Source of the DNA: JAPLKB01 sp964532465
GTDB lineage: Bacteria > Desulfobacterota > Syntrophorhabdia > Syntrophorhabdales > Syntrophorhabdaceae
Reading direction: 5' to 3'
Length of the DNA stretch: 28,215 nucleotides
NCBI GenBank assembly: GCA_964532465.1
Contig: CAZHHX010000053.1
Span: 1-28,215, forward strand
Of the stretch, positions 14,842-23,378 are shown in pieces. The stretch's first letter is position 1, and every line of letters begins with the position of its first letter. The notes under the pieces are model-generated. The model had not been told where the DNA came from and did not search any database. It saw nothing but the letters and a program-made list of their open reading frames with translations. Position numbers and translations under genes: made by a program.

Positions 14842-16026
14842 TTAAACAAAGGGGATCGTCACGTCGTTGGTTAACCCCATTTTTTGTATATCACCTACAA
14901 TATGTTCTTTCGCGGTTGTGGAACAGATGACTATTGTCCCCTTAAAATCCTTGAGAATTTGAGGACTCATTATTTCTATGCCTAAAATATTCTTTCCATG
15001 TTTTTTTTCATCCTTATCAACAATATATTGAATATTGCAGTTTGATAAAGGAGTATTGGACAACAACATATAGCAATATTGTCCTGCTCCCCAGATTGCG
15101 ATATCATTATCTTTAAGTTTTTCTATATTCGCCAAAGTCTTAGAGCCCTGTTCCGTAGGAACAGATAGACTTTTTAGCATTGATATTTCATCATTTCTTG
15201 TTTTGTAAAGTTCATTTATTTGACCACTCTTTTCAAAAAGAGAATACAAACAGGGAAATTCTTCAATTAACGCGTATATAGTTCCTGTACAATAACTCTT
15301 CAAGCTGTAATTGTTCATCAAATTCATTAAAGAAACGATACTGAAATGGTTTATATGTTCCCATTCGGCAAAAAAGCCGGGAAAGGGACTTGTTTGAGGA
15401 TACTGATATAAATCAGGACATTCTATGTAAACCTTTCCATCATTCTTTAACCATTTACCCATGTTTGAAATGGCTTTCTTCGGCTCGTGCAAGTGCTCAA
15501 GAATATGACCTAATATTATTAAATCAAACTTATTTATATATTCAGGTATATCCTCTGAAAAAATACTGCCTTCTTTACTGTTTATCCCTATTTCCTGCAA
15601 ACAGCCGATCGAGACTGCATCTAAATCCAAAGCAAATAAGTTAGAAAATCCTTCATTTTTTAAAATTGTCAAAATCCCGCCGAAAGAACATCCGATATCA
15701 AGGATCGCGGCAGATTGGCTAATGTCTGCACTATTCTTTATAAAATCTACAGAAGTATAGTACCTGCTTTCCCTTTTTTCTTTTGTGCTGATATAAACCG
15801 GTTCCGAAGGGATTGAAAAATTTGTATTTTCTTTATATTTTGAATAATACTCAGCATAATATTTGCTGTCAGGCACATCGTTGAATACAAAACCGCAATT
15901 ATTACAGACAACTATATCATATTCAGCCGGCAATATAAAATCATCAGGCACAACATTCTTAATATGTTTAATTTGTCCTTTGTTGCCGCTGTCACATATA
16001 GGGCACTGTCTGTTATTTTCTTCCAT
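14842..16026 (-). CDS. SAM-dependent sugar C-methyltransferase-like protein (zinc ribbon, MT, Rossmann tail), copy 1
   Basis: 394 aa in three parts. An N-terminal zinc-binding ribbon has CPIC at 8-11 and CNNCGFVF from 41. A class I methyltransferase core follows, with motif I AAILDIGCSFGGIL near 105 and the DLIILGHILEHLHEP post-motif. A C-terminal Rossmann-like domain (about 295-394) starts with DIAIWGAGQYCYML and contains VDKDEKKHGKNILG. This three-part layout (Methyltransf_13/class I/Methyltransf_14) is that of NDP-ketosugar C-methyltransferases such as TylC3, although related domains occur in proteins of unknown activity. The next gene is a divergent paralogue. The gene is distinctly AT-rich compared with rfbFGH. 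Confidence 0.8.
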   Translation of the reverse strand: MEENNRQCPICDSGNKGQIKHIKNVVPDDFILPAEYDIVVCNNCGFVFNDVPDSKYYAEYYSKYKENTNFSIPSEPVYISTKEKRESRYYTSVDFIKNSADISQSAAILDIGCSFGGILTILKNEGFSNLFALDLDAVSIGCLQEIGINSKEGSIFSEDIPEYINKFDLIILGHILEHLHEPKKAISNMGKWLKNDGKVYIECPDLYQYPQTSPFPGFFAEWEHINHFSIVSLMNLMNNYSLKSYCTGTIYALIEEFPCLYSLFEKSGQINELYKTRNDEISMLKSLSVPTEQGSKTLANIEKLKDNDIAIWGAGQYCYMLLSNTPLSNCNIQYIVDKDEKKHGKNILGIEIMSPQILKDFKGTIVICSTTAKEHIVGDIQKMGLTNDVTIPFV

Positions 16027-16032
16027 ATATAA

Positions 16033-17172
16033 TCACTCTATTATTATGTAATTTTTTAAACCCATACCTAAAATTTGTCTTTCAATATCTTTGAAATAGA
16101 GAATAGACAACACCAGGATGATTCCATCAAAATTATACAGAGAATCCGGCGGGGTCACTTTATATCCACAAAAATCCTTACCCACCATTTCTGAATTATT
16201 ATCAATAAAAAATGAGATATCGGCATTTTTAAGATTGGTATTTTTTAAGAATGACCGTGCTAAATTTCCTGTGCCCCAGACGGCAATTTTTTTTTGACTG
16301 CTGATAATTTCATTAATTGTTTTATTGTAAGCACTTTCTTTCAAATCCATATCATCCAGATATTTATTTGTCTTATTGCATGAAATATATTTGTTTTTCT
16401 GATTTTCAAACACAGCTATTATCACAGGCGCTTTAACTGCGCCAAATCCTATGTTTGCACATACGCTTTCCAACATTGAACAATTACCATATTCAAAGAG
16501 TTTTAATAATGCACCGGGGCTAAAATGATTAATGTGTTCAATATTGATGTAATATGGCAGCGGTGCCGGGAAACAATGATAATTTATAACATCGGGGACA
16601 ATGCAAATAACTTTACTTTCAGGTTTTAAGTATAGAGATATGTTTCTGATCGCGCTTTTCAAATCATACAGATGCTCAAGAACACCTGATAATAATATTG
16701 TATTAAACCTCCGCATATTTTCAGGAGGAATATCATAAATGCTACCCTTGATACATTTTATTTTCTTCTCTTTCAGCTTGCTGATGCTTGCCGGTGACGG
16801 ATCGCAACCGGTCAAATCAGAATATCCATCTTTCCGCATGTTAAAAAGTAATCCACCGGTGCCACATCCCATATCCAGGACTGAGTCTCCTTTTTTTATA
16901 TATTTCAATAAAAACGGAGAGATTGCTCCGTATATCGAATTCGCCTCTATGTCTATAGTTATAGTGCTGCTGTATTTATTATGTTCATAATAATATCTTT
17001 CGTAATCTTCTGCACTGGCGGGAGTATTGGCATAAATAAACCCACAACTCCTGCAATAAGCAAGGAAGTAATGATCAGGCAATATATTTTCCATATCAAA
17101 CGAAATACGTCTGATATTTTTAATACGCCGACTGTCACATACCGGACAATTTCTGTGTAATTTATTGTTCAT
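16033..17172 (-). CDS. SAM-dependent sugar C-methyltransferase-like protein, copy 2
   Basis: 379 aa with the same architecture as its downstream neighbour. Zinc cysteines are at CPVC (9-12) and CRSCGFIY (from 40), motif I is SVLDMGCGTGGLLFNM near 97, and the acidic/His segment is LLSGVLEHLYDL. A C-terminal Rossmann-like domain has KIAVWGTGNLARSFL and SFFIDNNSEMVGKDFCG. The two proteins are clearly related but far from identical, consistent with an old tandem duplication and different substrates or positions. The start overlaps the epimerase gene by 11 nt. One hand-counted 60-base sample inside it has 19 G/C, well below the flanking flagellar genes. Confidence 0.8.
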   Translation of the reverse strand: MNNKLHRNCPVCDSRRIKNIRRISFDMENILPDHYFLAYCRSCGFIYANTPASAEDYERYYYEHNKYSSTITIDIEANSIYGAISPFLLKYIKKGDSVLDMGCGTGGLLFNMRKDGYSDLTGCDPSPASISKLKEKKIKCIKGSIYDIPPENMRRFNTILLSGVLEHLYDLKSAIRNISLYLKPESKVICIVPDVINYHCFPAPLPYYINIEHINHFSPGALLKLFEYGNCSMLESVCANIGFGAVKAPVIIAVFENQKNKYISCNKTNKYLDDMDLKESAYNKTINEIISSQKKIAVWGTGNLARSFLKNTNLKNADISFFIDNNSEMVGKDFCGYKVTPPDSLYNFDGIILVLSILYFKDIERQILGMGLKNYIIIE

Positions 17173-18055
17173 TAATTTCTCTTTTAAATTTTGATATCCC
17201 CTCTTTAAAACTTATTTTGGGGTACCAGCCGCTTTCCTTTTTTATTTTGTCGACATTAACATTTAAATCAAAGATGTTAAGATTTTCATTCGTACCAAAA
17301 TTTAATCCAATATCCGGCTTTAGAATATCCCGTGCTTCAATAATAAAGTCTTTAAGTCTTCTGCTTTCTCCATATCCCAGATTATAGACCCCTTCCTTTT
17401 CTTGCGTACCTATTAAATACAAAGCATTTGCGGCATCTTTCGCGTACAGGAAATCCCACAACTGTTCGCAGGTTGTCAATTCAGGCTCCCTGTCGTTCTT
17501 AAAACAGCCGACAATATAAGATATCAGTAATTTATTCCGGCTATCATCGTCTCCATAAATGCTAAAGACTCTGAGCCAACTAAATGGGAGTATCAGTTTT
17601 GCAGACAAGACTTTTAGAATAAAGTAAGCTGATAATTTGCAAACGCCATAAGCTGTAGTGGGATTTGTGCTATGATTTTCATCAACCCTGTCATTACAAA
17701 TTCCATATTCCACATGAGAACCGGTCATGGTGAAATGTTTAACACCTATTTTTTTTGCCACCTGCATAGCTGATATTGAATTTTCGATGTTTTTTGTTTG
17801 AGAAAGAAAGTCATCACGATCACCTTCCCATGCCAAATGATAAAAATTGTCCGCATAATCAATGTAGTCATGCAACTTTGATATATCTTCCATATTAATT
17901 TCAATAACTTTTATATTTTTATAACCATCTAATCTGGAAATACGATTGGAACTTTTGCGGCATAAAGCATAGACAAAAACATTATTTTCAATCAGTTCTT
18001 TTAAAAGCCAATGTCCAAGAAAACCTGTTGAGCCTGTTAAAATCGCAGTCTTCAT
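17162..18055 (-). CDS. NAD-dependent sugar epimerase/dehydratase (extended SDR)
   Basis: 297 aa. The Rossmann dinucleotide loop is TGSTGFLG at 8-15, the catalytic Ser/Thr region is TMTGSHVEYG, and the Tyr-x3-Lys pair is in TAYGVCKL. The C-terminal sugar-binding part includes LWDFLYAKDAANALY. It acts on a nucleotide-linked sugar, as a 4-reductase, epimerase or dehydratase. By analogy with yersiniose synthesis, where a YerE (TPP) enzyme is paired with a YerF reductase, this could reduce a branched or 4-keto product of the adjacent TPP enzyme; that is inference. The start overlaps the end of the TPP gene by 4 nt (ATGA). Confidence 0.87.
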   Translation of the reverse strand: MKTAILTGSTGFLGHWLLKELIENNVFVYALCRKSSNRISRLDGYKNIKVIEINMEDISKLHDYIDYADNFYHLAWEGDRDDFLSQTKNIENSISAMQVAKKIGVKHFTMTGSHVEYGICNDRVDENHSTNPTTAYGVCKLSAYFILKVLSAKLILPFSWLRVFSIYGDDDSRNKLLISYIVGCFKNDREPELTTCEQLWDFLYAKDAANALYLIGTQEKEGVYNLGYGESRRLKDFIIEARDILKPDIGLNFGTNENLNIFDLNVNVDKIKKESGWYPKISFKEGISKFKREINEQ

Positions 18056-19830
18056 TTTTTAAATTTAGAATACCTTTCATATTCTGACGGTGAAAGAAAA
18101 GGTGCCAGATCATCAATGGGAGGCGATACCATGGTGCCGTCAGCAAGCTTTTTGCTCAGGACCCTTGGCTCAATAGGTTGAGAAGTATCCTCAATGACCT
18201 CACATAATCCATAAGAATCAAGAGATAAAAGCCAGTCTATCCCTTTGTCAATGTCACGATGATTCATTATTTTCCGGAATGGAATAGTGTAGGCACGAGA
18301 AATCAGCTTAAATGAAGGAAAACTTATTCCGCTATCCGGTGTACAGCCTGACAAGGCCCCATTAAAAAAATTAGTCTGTGTATTTAATATGGCCTGATAG
18401 CCATTATTGTTGAATACGATAAATTTAACCGGCAATTCATTATGAACCACAGTCTGCAATTCCTGTATATTCATCTGAAAACTTCCATCGCCTGTAATGC
18501 ATATAACCGGTTTTCTGCTGGCCACTGCTGCGCCAAGTGCCGCCGGTATGTCATAACCCATAGCACCGCAATTTATATCGGTATATAGCCGTTGTCCCTT
18601 TTTTGATATCCCGTATTGCGAGATTGACGTGCAGGCACAACTATTGCCCAGAATAATTATTGCGTCTTTCGATAGTTTTTCTTGTAATCTGCTTGCAAAA
18701 AAGTATGGATTTACAGCCTTACTAATCATTTGCTTTCTTTGCAAACGCTCGAAGCTATTTTTAAGCATGGCGCAATATTGCAGCCATCTGGATTTACGAG
18801 GGACTTTTTTTACAATTAAGTGGTTTAATGACTGTATCACATCATATACATCCGCATGAACAGGAAAATCAATTTTTATGGTATCCTTTTTAAGTTCCTC
18901 AGTATCAATATCCACAATAATTTTAGAAGCATTCGGAGCAAATGATTTGTAATTGAATCCAGTTTGCTTAAAAGACATCCTTGCTCCAAGGGAAATGATC
19001 AAATCCGCGTTCTGAACAATAAAATTACCGACACGTCCGCCGAATACACCGAAATTTCCGAAATATAAAGGATGATCATACTGAAAATAGTCAGATACAG
19101 CGGTAGGACAAAGAACCGGAATATTAAGTTTGCTGGCCAAAGTATAAAATTCATCTAAACAACCAGCTTGTCTAATGGCAGAACCTGCAATTAGCACAGG
19201 CCGTTCCGCATTATCAATTCTGTTCAGAATGTGTTTTGAATTTTTTTCGTTGTATGATGATTTTTTATCAGGTTTAAAACTTTTAAGATCTGAACTTTCA
19301 ATTATTGACGCCTGAACATCCAGAGGAATATCGATCCAGCAGGGTCCTTTTCTTCCGGTAGTTGCTTCAAAAATCGCACGCTCTATATGGTATTTTACAT
19401 CCAACGGGTTTTTAACCATAACTGCGTATTTAGTCATAGGTTTAACGGATTCAACAATCCTATATTCCTGTTCGCCAAACTGTCTTAAATCCAAACCTGA
19501 ACTTTCAACAGTTGTGGCGTAACGGGCTTGCCCTGAAATAACAAGCAATGGTATGTTGTCAAGGTAAGCACACAAAACCCCTGTAATAGCATTCGTGCCG
19601 CCAGGGCCTGTTGTTACACATACCACAGCTAATTTGTTTTCAATTTTAGCAAAGCTTTCTGCGGCTATAGCGCTGGCCTGTTCGTGGTGATTATATATGC
19701 ATTTCAATTTGTTATGTTGCCCAAATGCATTATTAAGATGCATAGCTCCACCGCCTACAACTGTAAAAACATTTGTAATTCCGTGAAAAGACAATAAATT
19801 TGCTATATAGTCAGCTACTTTAATTTTCAT
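18052..19830 (-). CDS. Thiamine-diphosphate-dependent enzyme, acetolactate-synthase fold, glycan-type
   Basis: 592 aa. The N-terminal PYR domain carries the catalytic Glu50 in IYNHHEQASAIAAESFAK and TTGPGGTNAITGV; a central domain and a C-terminal PP domain follow. The PP domain has the ThDP/Mg motif ITGDGSFQMNIQELQT ending in FNNNGY. It looks like IlvB, but there is no ilvN partner and all neighbours are sugar genes, so branched-chain amino acid synthesis is unlikely. Together with rfbFGH it recalls YerE, which transfers a two-carbon unit from pyruvate to CDP-4-keto-3,6-dideoxyglucose to make the branched sugar yersiniose. That assignment is plausible but unproven; a decarboxylase role is the alternative. 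Confidence 0.85.
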   Translation of the reverse strand: MKIKVADYIANLLSFHGITNVFTVVGGGAMHLNNAFGQHNKLKCIYNHHEQASAIAAESFAKIENKLAVVCVTTGPGGTNAITGVLCAYLDNIPLLVISGQARYATTVESSGLDLRQFGEQEYRIVESVKPMTKYAVMVKNPLDVKYHIERAIFEATTGRKGPCWIDIPLDVQASIIESSDLKSFKPDKKSSYNEKNSKHILNRIDNAERPVLIAGSAIRQAGCLDEFYTLASKLNIPVLCPTAVSDYFQYDHPLYFGNFGVFGGRVGNFIVQNADLIISLGARMSFKQTGFNYKSFAPNASKIIVDIDTEELKKDTIKIDFPVHADVYDVIQSLNHLIVKKVPRKSRWLQYCAMLKNSFERLQRKQMISKAVNPYFFASRLQEKLSKDAIIILGNSCACTSISQYGISKKGQRLYTDINCGAMGYDIPAALGAAVASRKPVICITGDGSFQMNIQELQTVVHNELPVKFIVFNNNGYQAILNTQTNFFNGALSGCTPDSGISFPSFKLISRAYTIPFRKIMNHRDIDKGIDWLLSLDSYGLCEVIEDTSQPIEPRVLSKKLADGTMVSPPIDDLAPFLSPSEYERYSKFKK

Positions 19831-19833
19831 GAT

Positions 19834-20196
19834 TTATTTATCAGGAACCAGTTTAGCTATTAGATCAGTAAAAAAAATAATATCCTTTAGTTTAAAATCA
19901 TCCGATAGTACAGGAATGAGAGAAAAATATTTAGTTTTAAATAGTTTTACGGCCTTTTGAAAATCCCTCTCTCTTAAATAAGTAAAAGACGTTGTCATTA
20001 TTTTATTAACCTGGACATACAAGGTTGTACCCATAACTATTGCTTTCAATATATCACCCTGACTAACTATTCCCACTACCTGTTCAAAATCATTCAAAAC
20101 CAAAATAGTTTTCATATCGTTTTCATGAATTCGCTCAATTGCGTTTAAAATTGTTTCTGACTCGTGAATACAGTATTTTGAAAAATTATTCTTCAT
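19834..20196 (-). CDS. Stand-alone CBS-domain pair protein
   Basis: 120 aa containing two CBS motifs and nothing else. The first spans about 1-55 (ILNAIERIHENDMKTILVLN, VGIVSQGDILKAI), the second about 62-118 (FQKAVKLFKTKYFSLIPVL, DIIFFTDLIAKLV). CBS pairs bind adenosyl nucleotides and regulate enzymes. In legionaminic acid loci a CBS pair is fused to a nucleotidyltransferase (PtmE). Here the same kind of module stands alone between neuC and the TPP enzyme, so it may be a remnant of such a fusion or a separate regulatory subunit. It sits 12 nt after neuC and 3 nt before the TPP gene. Confidence 0.8.
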   Translation of the reverse strand: MKNNFSKYCIHESETILNAIERIHENDMKTILVLNDFEQVVGIVSQGDILKAIVMGTTLYVQVNKIMTTSFTYLRERDFQKAVKLFKTKYFSLIPVLSDDFKLKDIIFFTDLIAKLVPDK

Positions 20197-20208
20197 ATTT
20201 TATCCTTA

Positions 20209-21378
20209 TTAATAGGTTAAATTTTTTATTAAAAGTTTTTCATCAATTCTTGTCGATAGTAGAATATTGAGAATCTTTTCAGCAGAATGTCCATCTCCAT
20301 ATGGGTTAATGCAGTTACTCTCTAAATAATTATTGAAATCTTTTGAAATTGCTTTATTGATTCCACCGATAATTTCATTAACATCATAACCGGCATCAAT
20401 AACGTTAATTCCTCGAACACGTTTGTGTTGGCGGCGCCCAATATTTACAGCAGGCACTTTAAATGATGGAGCTTCAAGTAATCCAGAGCTTGAGTTGCCA
20501 ACAATGCATTTCGCATTTTTAAGAAAACCGAGATAATCTGCACGTGTAAGATTGGAGAACACGTGATATTCACCACTTTTATATTTATTTATGCCATCTT
20601 TAACTACGATTGAGCCTGCGTCATTATTAGGCATTATAAGTATTTTCGGAAGATGAAACGAATTCAGAGATTCAAAAACAACTTTTATTTGATTATCTGT
20701 ATTCGCATACTCTTCAGTAATTGGGTGCATTACAACAAGAATATATCCTGAACTTAATTGAAAACAATATTTTTCTTCTAATTTATAAATATCGGTATAT
20801 TGACCTTTGGTTAATTCGTCTAATTGAGGAGCGCCAACATTGAAGACTCTGAATGATTCTTCGCCCAGCTTGAGAAGCCTTTTTTCTGCATCTTCATTGG
20901 CAGCAAAATGAATGTGTGCGTATTTCCCAATAGCATGACGAGTCATCCCATCAACATTTCCTGATAACTCACCTGCCTGAATATGCGCCACAGGAGTATA
21001 CGTAAACCCACCAACCATAGCTCCAATCATCTGCTCGCCTCGATCACCTGCCAACAATATCCAATCAGGTTTTTCATTTTCAATAATGTCAGGTAGTGAC
21101 ATTATAAATACACCTAAAGATTTAGCCTGGGTATAATGGTTGTAGCCGTCAAGCGACATATTTATTTTGTAATGAATTTTGAAACCATCTCTTTCAATTT
21201 CTTTAAATGAATTACCGTAAGAACTCAAAAGATGCATATTCGTAACAACTAAAATATATTCAACATCATCTCTCTTCGCCATGAGGTTAAGAATAGGTCT
21301 TATATAGCCCCACTCGCCCCTTGACCCTGTAATAAACAAGATTTTCAGTTTATTATTATTTATTCTAAATCTTCCCAT
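20209..21378 (-). CDS. neuC: UDP-N-acetylglucosamine 2-epimerase, hydrolysing (NeuC/LegG type)
   Basis: 389 aa, GT-B-like fold. Recognisable family segments are LFITGSRGEWGYIRPIL near the N-terminus, LLAGDRGEQMIGAM, HIQAGELSGNVDGMTRHAIGK and FNVGAPQLDEL. In the C-terminal half are GNSSSGLLEAPSFKVPAVNIGRRQ and, at the end, NPYGDGHSAEKI. The enzyme converts UDP-GlcNAc (or a related UDP/GDP sugar) to ManNAc-type free sugar, which is the substrate of the neighbouring NeuB. Sequence by eye does not separate the sialic acid (NeuC) from the legionaminic acid (LegG) version, so the symbol is a family label. The gene starts inside the end of neuB (19-nt overlap). Confidence 0.88.
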   Translation of the reverse strand: MGRFRINNNKLKILFITGSRGEWGYIRPILNLMAKRDDVEYILVVTNMHLLSSYGNSFKEIERDGFKIHYKINMSLDGYNHYTQAKSLGVFIMSLPDIIENEKPDWILLAGDRGEQMIGAMVGGFTYTPVAHIQAGELSGNVDGMTRHAIGKYAHIHFAANEDAEKRLLKLGEESFRVFNVGAPQLDELTKGQYTDIYKLEEKYCFQLSSGYILVVMHPITEEYANTDNQIKVVFESLNSFHLPKILIMPNNDAGSIVVKDGINKYKSGEYHVFSNLTRADYLGFLKNAKCIVGNSSSGLLEAPSFKVPAVNIGRRQHKRVRGINVIDAGYDVNEIIGGINKAISKDFNNYLESNCINPYGDGHSAEKILNILLSTRIDEKLLIKNLTY

Positions 21379-22385
21379 TTTATAAGAGTATTCCTCTGAA
21401 TATGATTTTTCACTTTCTTCCCAATAACTTCATTTCTCCGATATGAATGAATTCCTGTCCCCGGTCTCTTAGACCAAATCATATCACCATCAATGGTTTC
21501 TCCTTTTTTTATTTCCCTCAAGCTCACTATACTTCTAAATGCCCATTCTCTGATTTTCTCTTCTTTTTTATGAATAATTTTTTCATTTCCTAACGACTTT
21601 TCAATTTTTCTGATTCCATCAATTAAATTGTGAAGATCAAAAAAATCAATAGAAACAGATTGATCCGGGCCAGGGGTTTGTTTACTGATTATTACATGTT
21701 TTTCTATTATCTTTGCACCAGCGGCAACAGCGGCAAAAGAAGTATATAAGTCGGGAGTATGGTCAGAATGACCTATGACAGCTTTTGGATATCTTACAAT
21801 CATTTTATTTATAACTCCGAGATTGACATCTTCATATACCGGAGGATATTCAGAAATACAATTAGTTAATGCCAATTGGACGTTAGTTTTAATAAGTGCA
21901 TTATAAGTTCTGTCTATTTCCTCGAATGTGCACATTCCCGTAGAAACTATCATTGGTTTTCCAAAGCTTGAGATTCTTTCAAGCGTCGGGATATCTGTCA
22001 TTTCTCCTGAACCAATTTTGAAAGCTTCAACTCCTAATTCATGTATTTCTTGCGCGGCTTTCCAGCTAAATGGAGTGCACAAATACATTATTCCTAATTG
22101 TTCACAATAATTTTTCAGCTCTTCATGCTGTTTGATTTTCAAAGCATTTTTAACTAAAAAATCATATAGAGGAATATCAAAATTATCGGACATAGGAACA
22201 TTGGGAAGCATTTCTTCATCAGGTAAATGATGTTGAAACTTTATCCCGTCACATCCCGCTATAAAAGCCTGTTTAGCCATTTCTTTTGCCACTTCAAGAC
22301 TTCCCATATGGTTATCGCAGCCTTCTGCAATTATAAATGTGGGACAGCTATCGCCAATATTCTTTTTACCAATTTTTATTTTCAT
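21360..22385 (-). CDS. neuB: N-acetylneuraminate synthase family protein (NeuB/LegI type)
   Basis: 341 aa. It condenses a ManNAc-type sugar with phosphoenolpyruvate to a nine-carbon nonulosonic acid. The TIM barrel shows IIAEGCDNHMGSLEVAKEM (Glu21), IKFQHH (Lys49), the family signature FKIGSGEMTDIPTLE, IGHSDHTPD and IIEKHVI. The C-terminal SAF/antifreeze-like domain starts near 275 and has SKRPGTGI, including the Arg that contacts substrate in meningococcal NeuB. I take ATG 22385 as the start; a TTG four codons upstream is in frame but less likely. The ATG overlaps the stop of a small upstream ORF (ATGA). No CMP-sugar synthetase (NeuA/LegF) is present in the window. Confidence 0.92.
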   Translation of the reverse strand: MKIKIGKKNIGDSCPTFIIAEGCDNHMGSLEVAKEMAKQAFIAGCDGIKFQHHLPDEEMLPNVPMSDNFDIPLYDFLVKNALKIKQHEELKNYCEQLGIMYLCTPFSWKAAQEIHELGVEAFKIGSGEMTDIPTLERISSFGKPMIVSTGMCTFEEIDRTYNALIKTNVQLALTNCISEYPPVYEDVNLGVINKMIVRYPKAVIGHSDHTPDLYTSFAAVAAGAKIIEKHVIISKQTPGPDQSVSIDFFDLHNLIDGIRKIEKSLGNEKIIHKKEEKIREWAFRSIVSLREIKKGETIDGDMIWSKRPGTGIHSYRRNEVIGKKVKNHIQRNTLIKWEDLE

Positions 22386-22579
22386 GTTTTTGCCCAATAA
22401 AAAGTAATTTTATATAAAATCATGAACAGTATCCTGCAACACCTCGATATAATATTGATCGCTAATTTTGCCTTATACTGAATTCCAAAAAATGGCCTCA
22501 CCCATCTGCTGAATATGCTGATATTATGCCTGTCAGTCGGTCCGGTTCGAACTGAATATTCAATAGCATTCTCTAACAT
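22382..22579 (-). CDS. Unrecognised small ORF, possible remnant
   Basis: 65 aa from ATG 22579. It has a basic, aromatic middle (SRWVRPFFGIQYKAKL) and a hydrophobic C-terminus (ILFMILYKITFYW) that could be one short membrane segment. I do not recognise it. Its stop overlaps the neuB start as ATGA, the coupling pattern seen elsewhere in this island, and an AAAAGG lies about 13 nt before the ATG; both argue for translation. Against it, the gap between rfbF and neuB would otherwise be plain intergenic DNA, and the piece could be the tail of a lost gene at a module junction. Confidence 0.35.
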   Translation of the reverse strand: MLENAIEYSVRTGPTDRHNISIFSRWVRPFFGIQYKAKLAINIISRCCRILFMILYKITFYWAKT

Positions 22580-22598
22580 AATGATCAACCGAGCCTTT

Positions 22599-23378
22599 TT
22601 ACCATGTTTTCCACGGTGCGTTGCCTAATTGCCACATGGATTCAAGATAGTACAAGTCACGAGCAGTGTCCATACACTGCCAGAAACCTTTATGCTGATA
22701 ACCGCTCAACTTACCTTCTGCTGCTATGGTTTCCAGGGGGGCGTGCTCCCACATTACATCGTCCTTGATATATTTCAGCGCATCAATTTCAATAACAAAA
22801 AAGCCTCCGTTGATCCAGCCTTCGTGAAGGGTAGATTTTTCCTTGAAATGACGAATCTTGTTTTCCTCAAATTCCACAGCGCCAAATCTTGCGGGCGGAC
22901 GAACTGCTGTCAATGTGACAAGTGTATTCTGCTTTTTATGAAAGCTTAAAAGCTTATCCAGATTTACATCGCAAACACCATCCCCGTATGTCATCATAAA
23001 AGTAGTGCTTCCAATTAACCGGTCCAATTCCTTCAGCCTGCCACCTGTCTGAGTAGTAAGACCAGTATCAACCAGATGAACAGTCCATTTTTCTCCATTA
23101 TTCTTACTGATCATCTGTACCTGACCATTGTGTAAGGCAATGGTAAAATCCTGACTAAGACTATAGAAATCAAGAAAATATCGTTTGATCATTTCACCTT
23201 TATATCCCAAGGCCAGGATGAATTCATTAAAACCATAGTTAGAATAGTGTTTCATAATATGCCATAGGATAGGTTTACCGCCGATCTCAACTAGAGGCTT
23301 GGGGCGGATTTCTGTCTGCTCGACAAGACGAGTCCCCATGCCGCCGCATAGGATAACAACTGGAATATTTCCTGTCAT
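22599..23378 (-). CDS. rfbF: Glucose-1-phosphate cytidylyltransferase
   Basis: 259 aa, the usual length for the family. It makes CDP-glucose from glucose-1-phosphate and CTP, the first committed step to CDP-3,6-dideoxyhexoses. The N-terminal nucleotide-binding signature is VVILCGGMGTRLVEQT, then RPKPLVEIGGKPILWHIM. The central part has MMTYGDGVCDVNL, the acidic metal site, and the C-terminal part has HEGWINGGFFVIE and GFWQCMDTARDL, characteristic of RfbF/AscA. AAAGGAG lies 8 nt before the ATG, which overlaps the rfbG stop by 4 nt. Confidence 0.95.
   Translation of the reverse strand: MTGNIPVVILCGGMGTRLVEQTEIRPKPLVEIGGKPILWHIMKHYSNYGFNEFILALGYKGEMIKRYFLDFYSLSQDFTIALHNGQVQMISKNNGEKWTVHLVDTGLTTQTGGRLKELDRLIGSTTFMMTYGDGVCDVNLDKLLSFHKKQNTLVTLTAVRPPARFGAVEFEENKIRHFKEKSTLHEGWINGGFFVIEIDALKYIKDDVMWEHAPLETIAAEGKLSGYQHKGFWQCMDTARDLYYLESMWQLGNAPWKTW

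Noticed and set aside
18052..19830. Housekeeping acetolactate synthase large subunit (ilvB)
   Set aside because: There is no ilvN or ilvC neighbour and the gene is embedded between sugar genes with coupled starts and stops. The fold call stands but the biosynthetic role does not.
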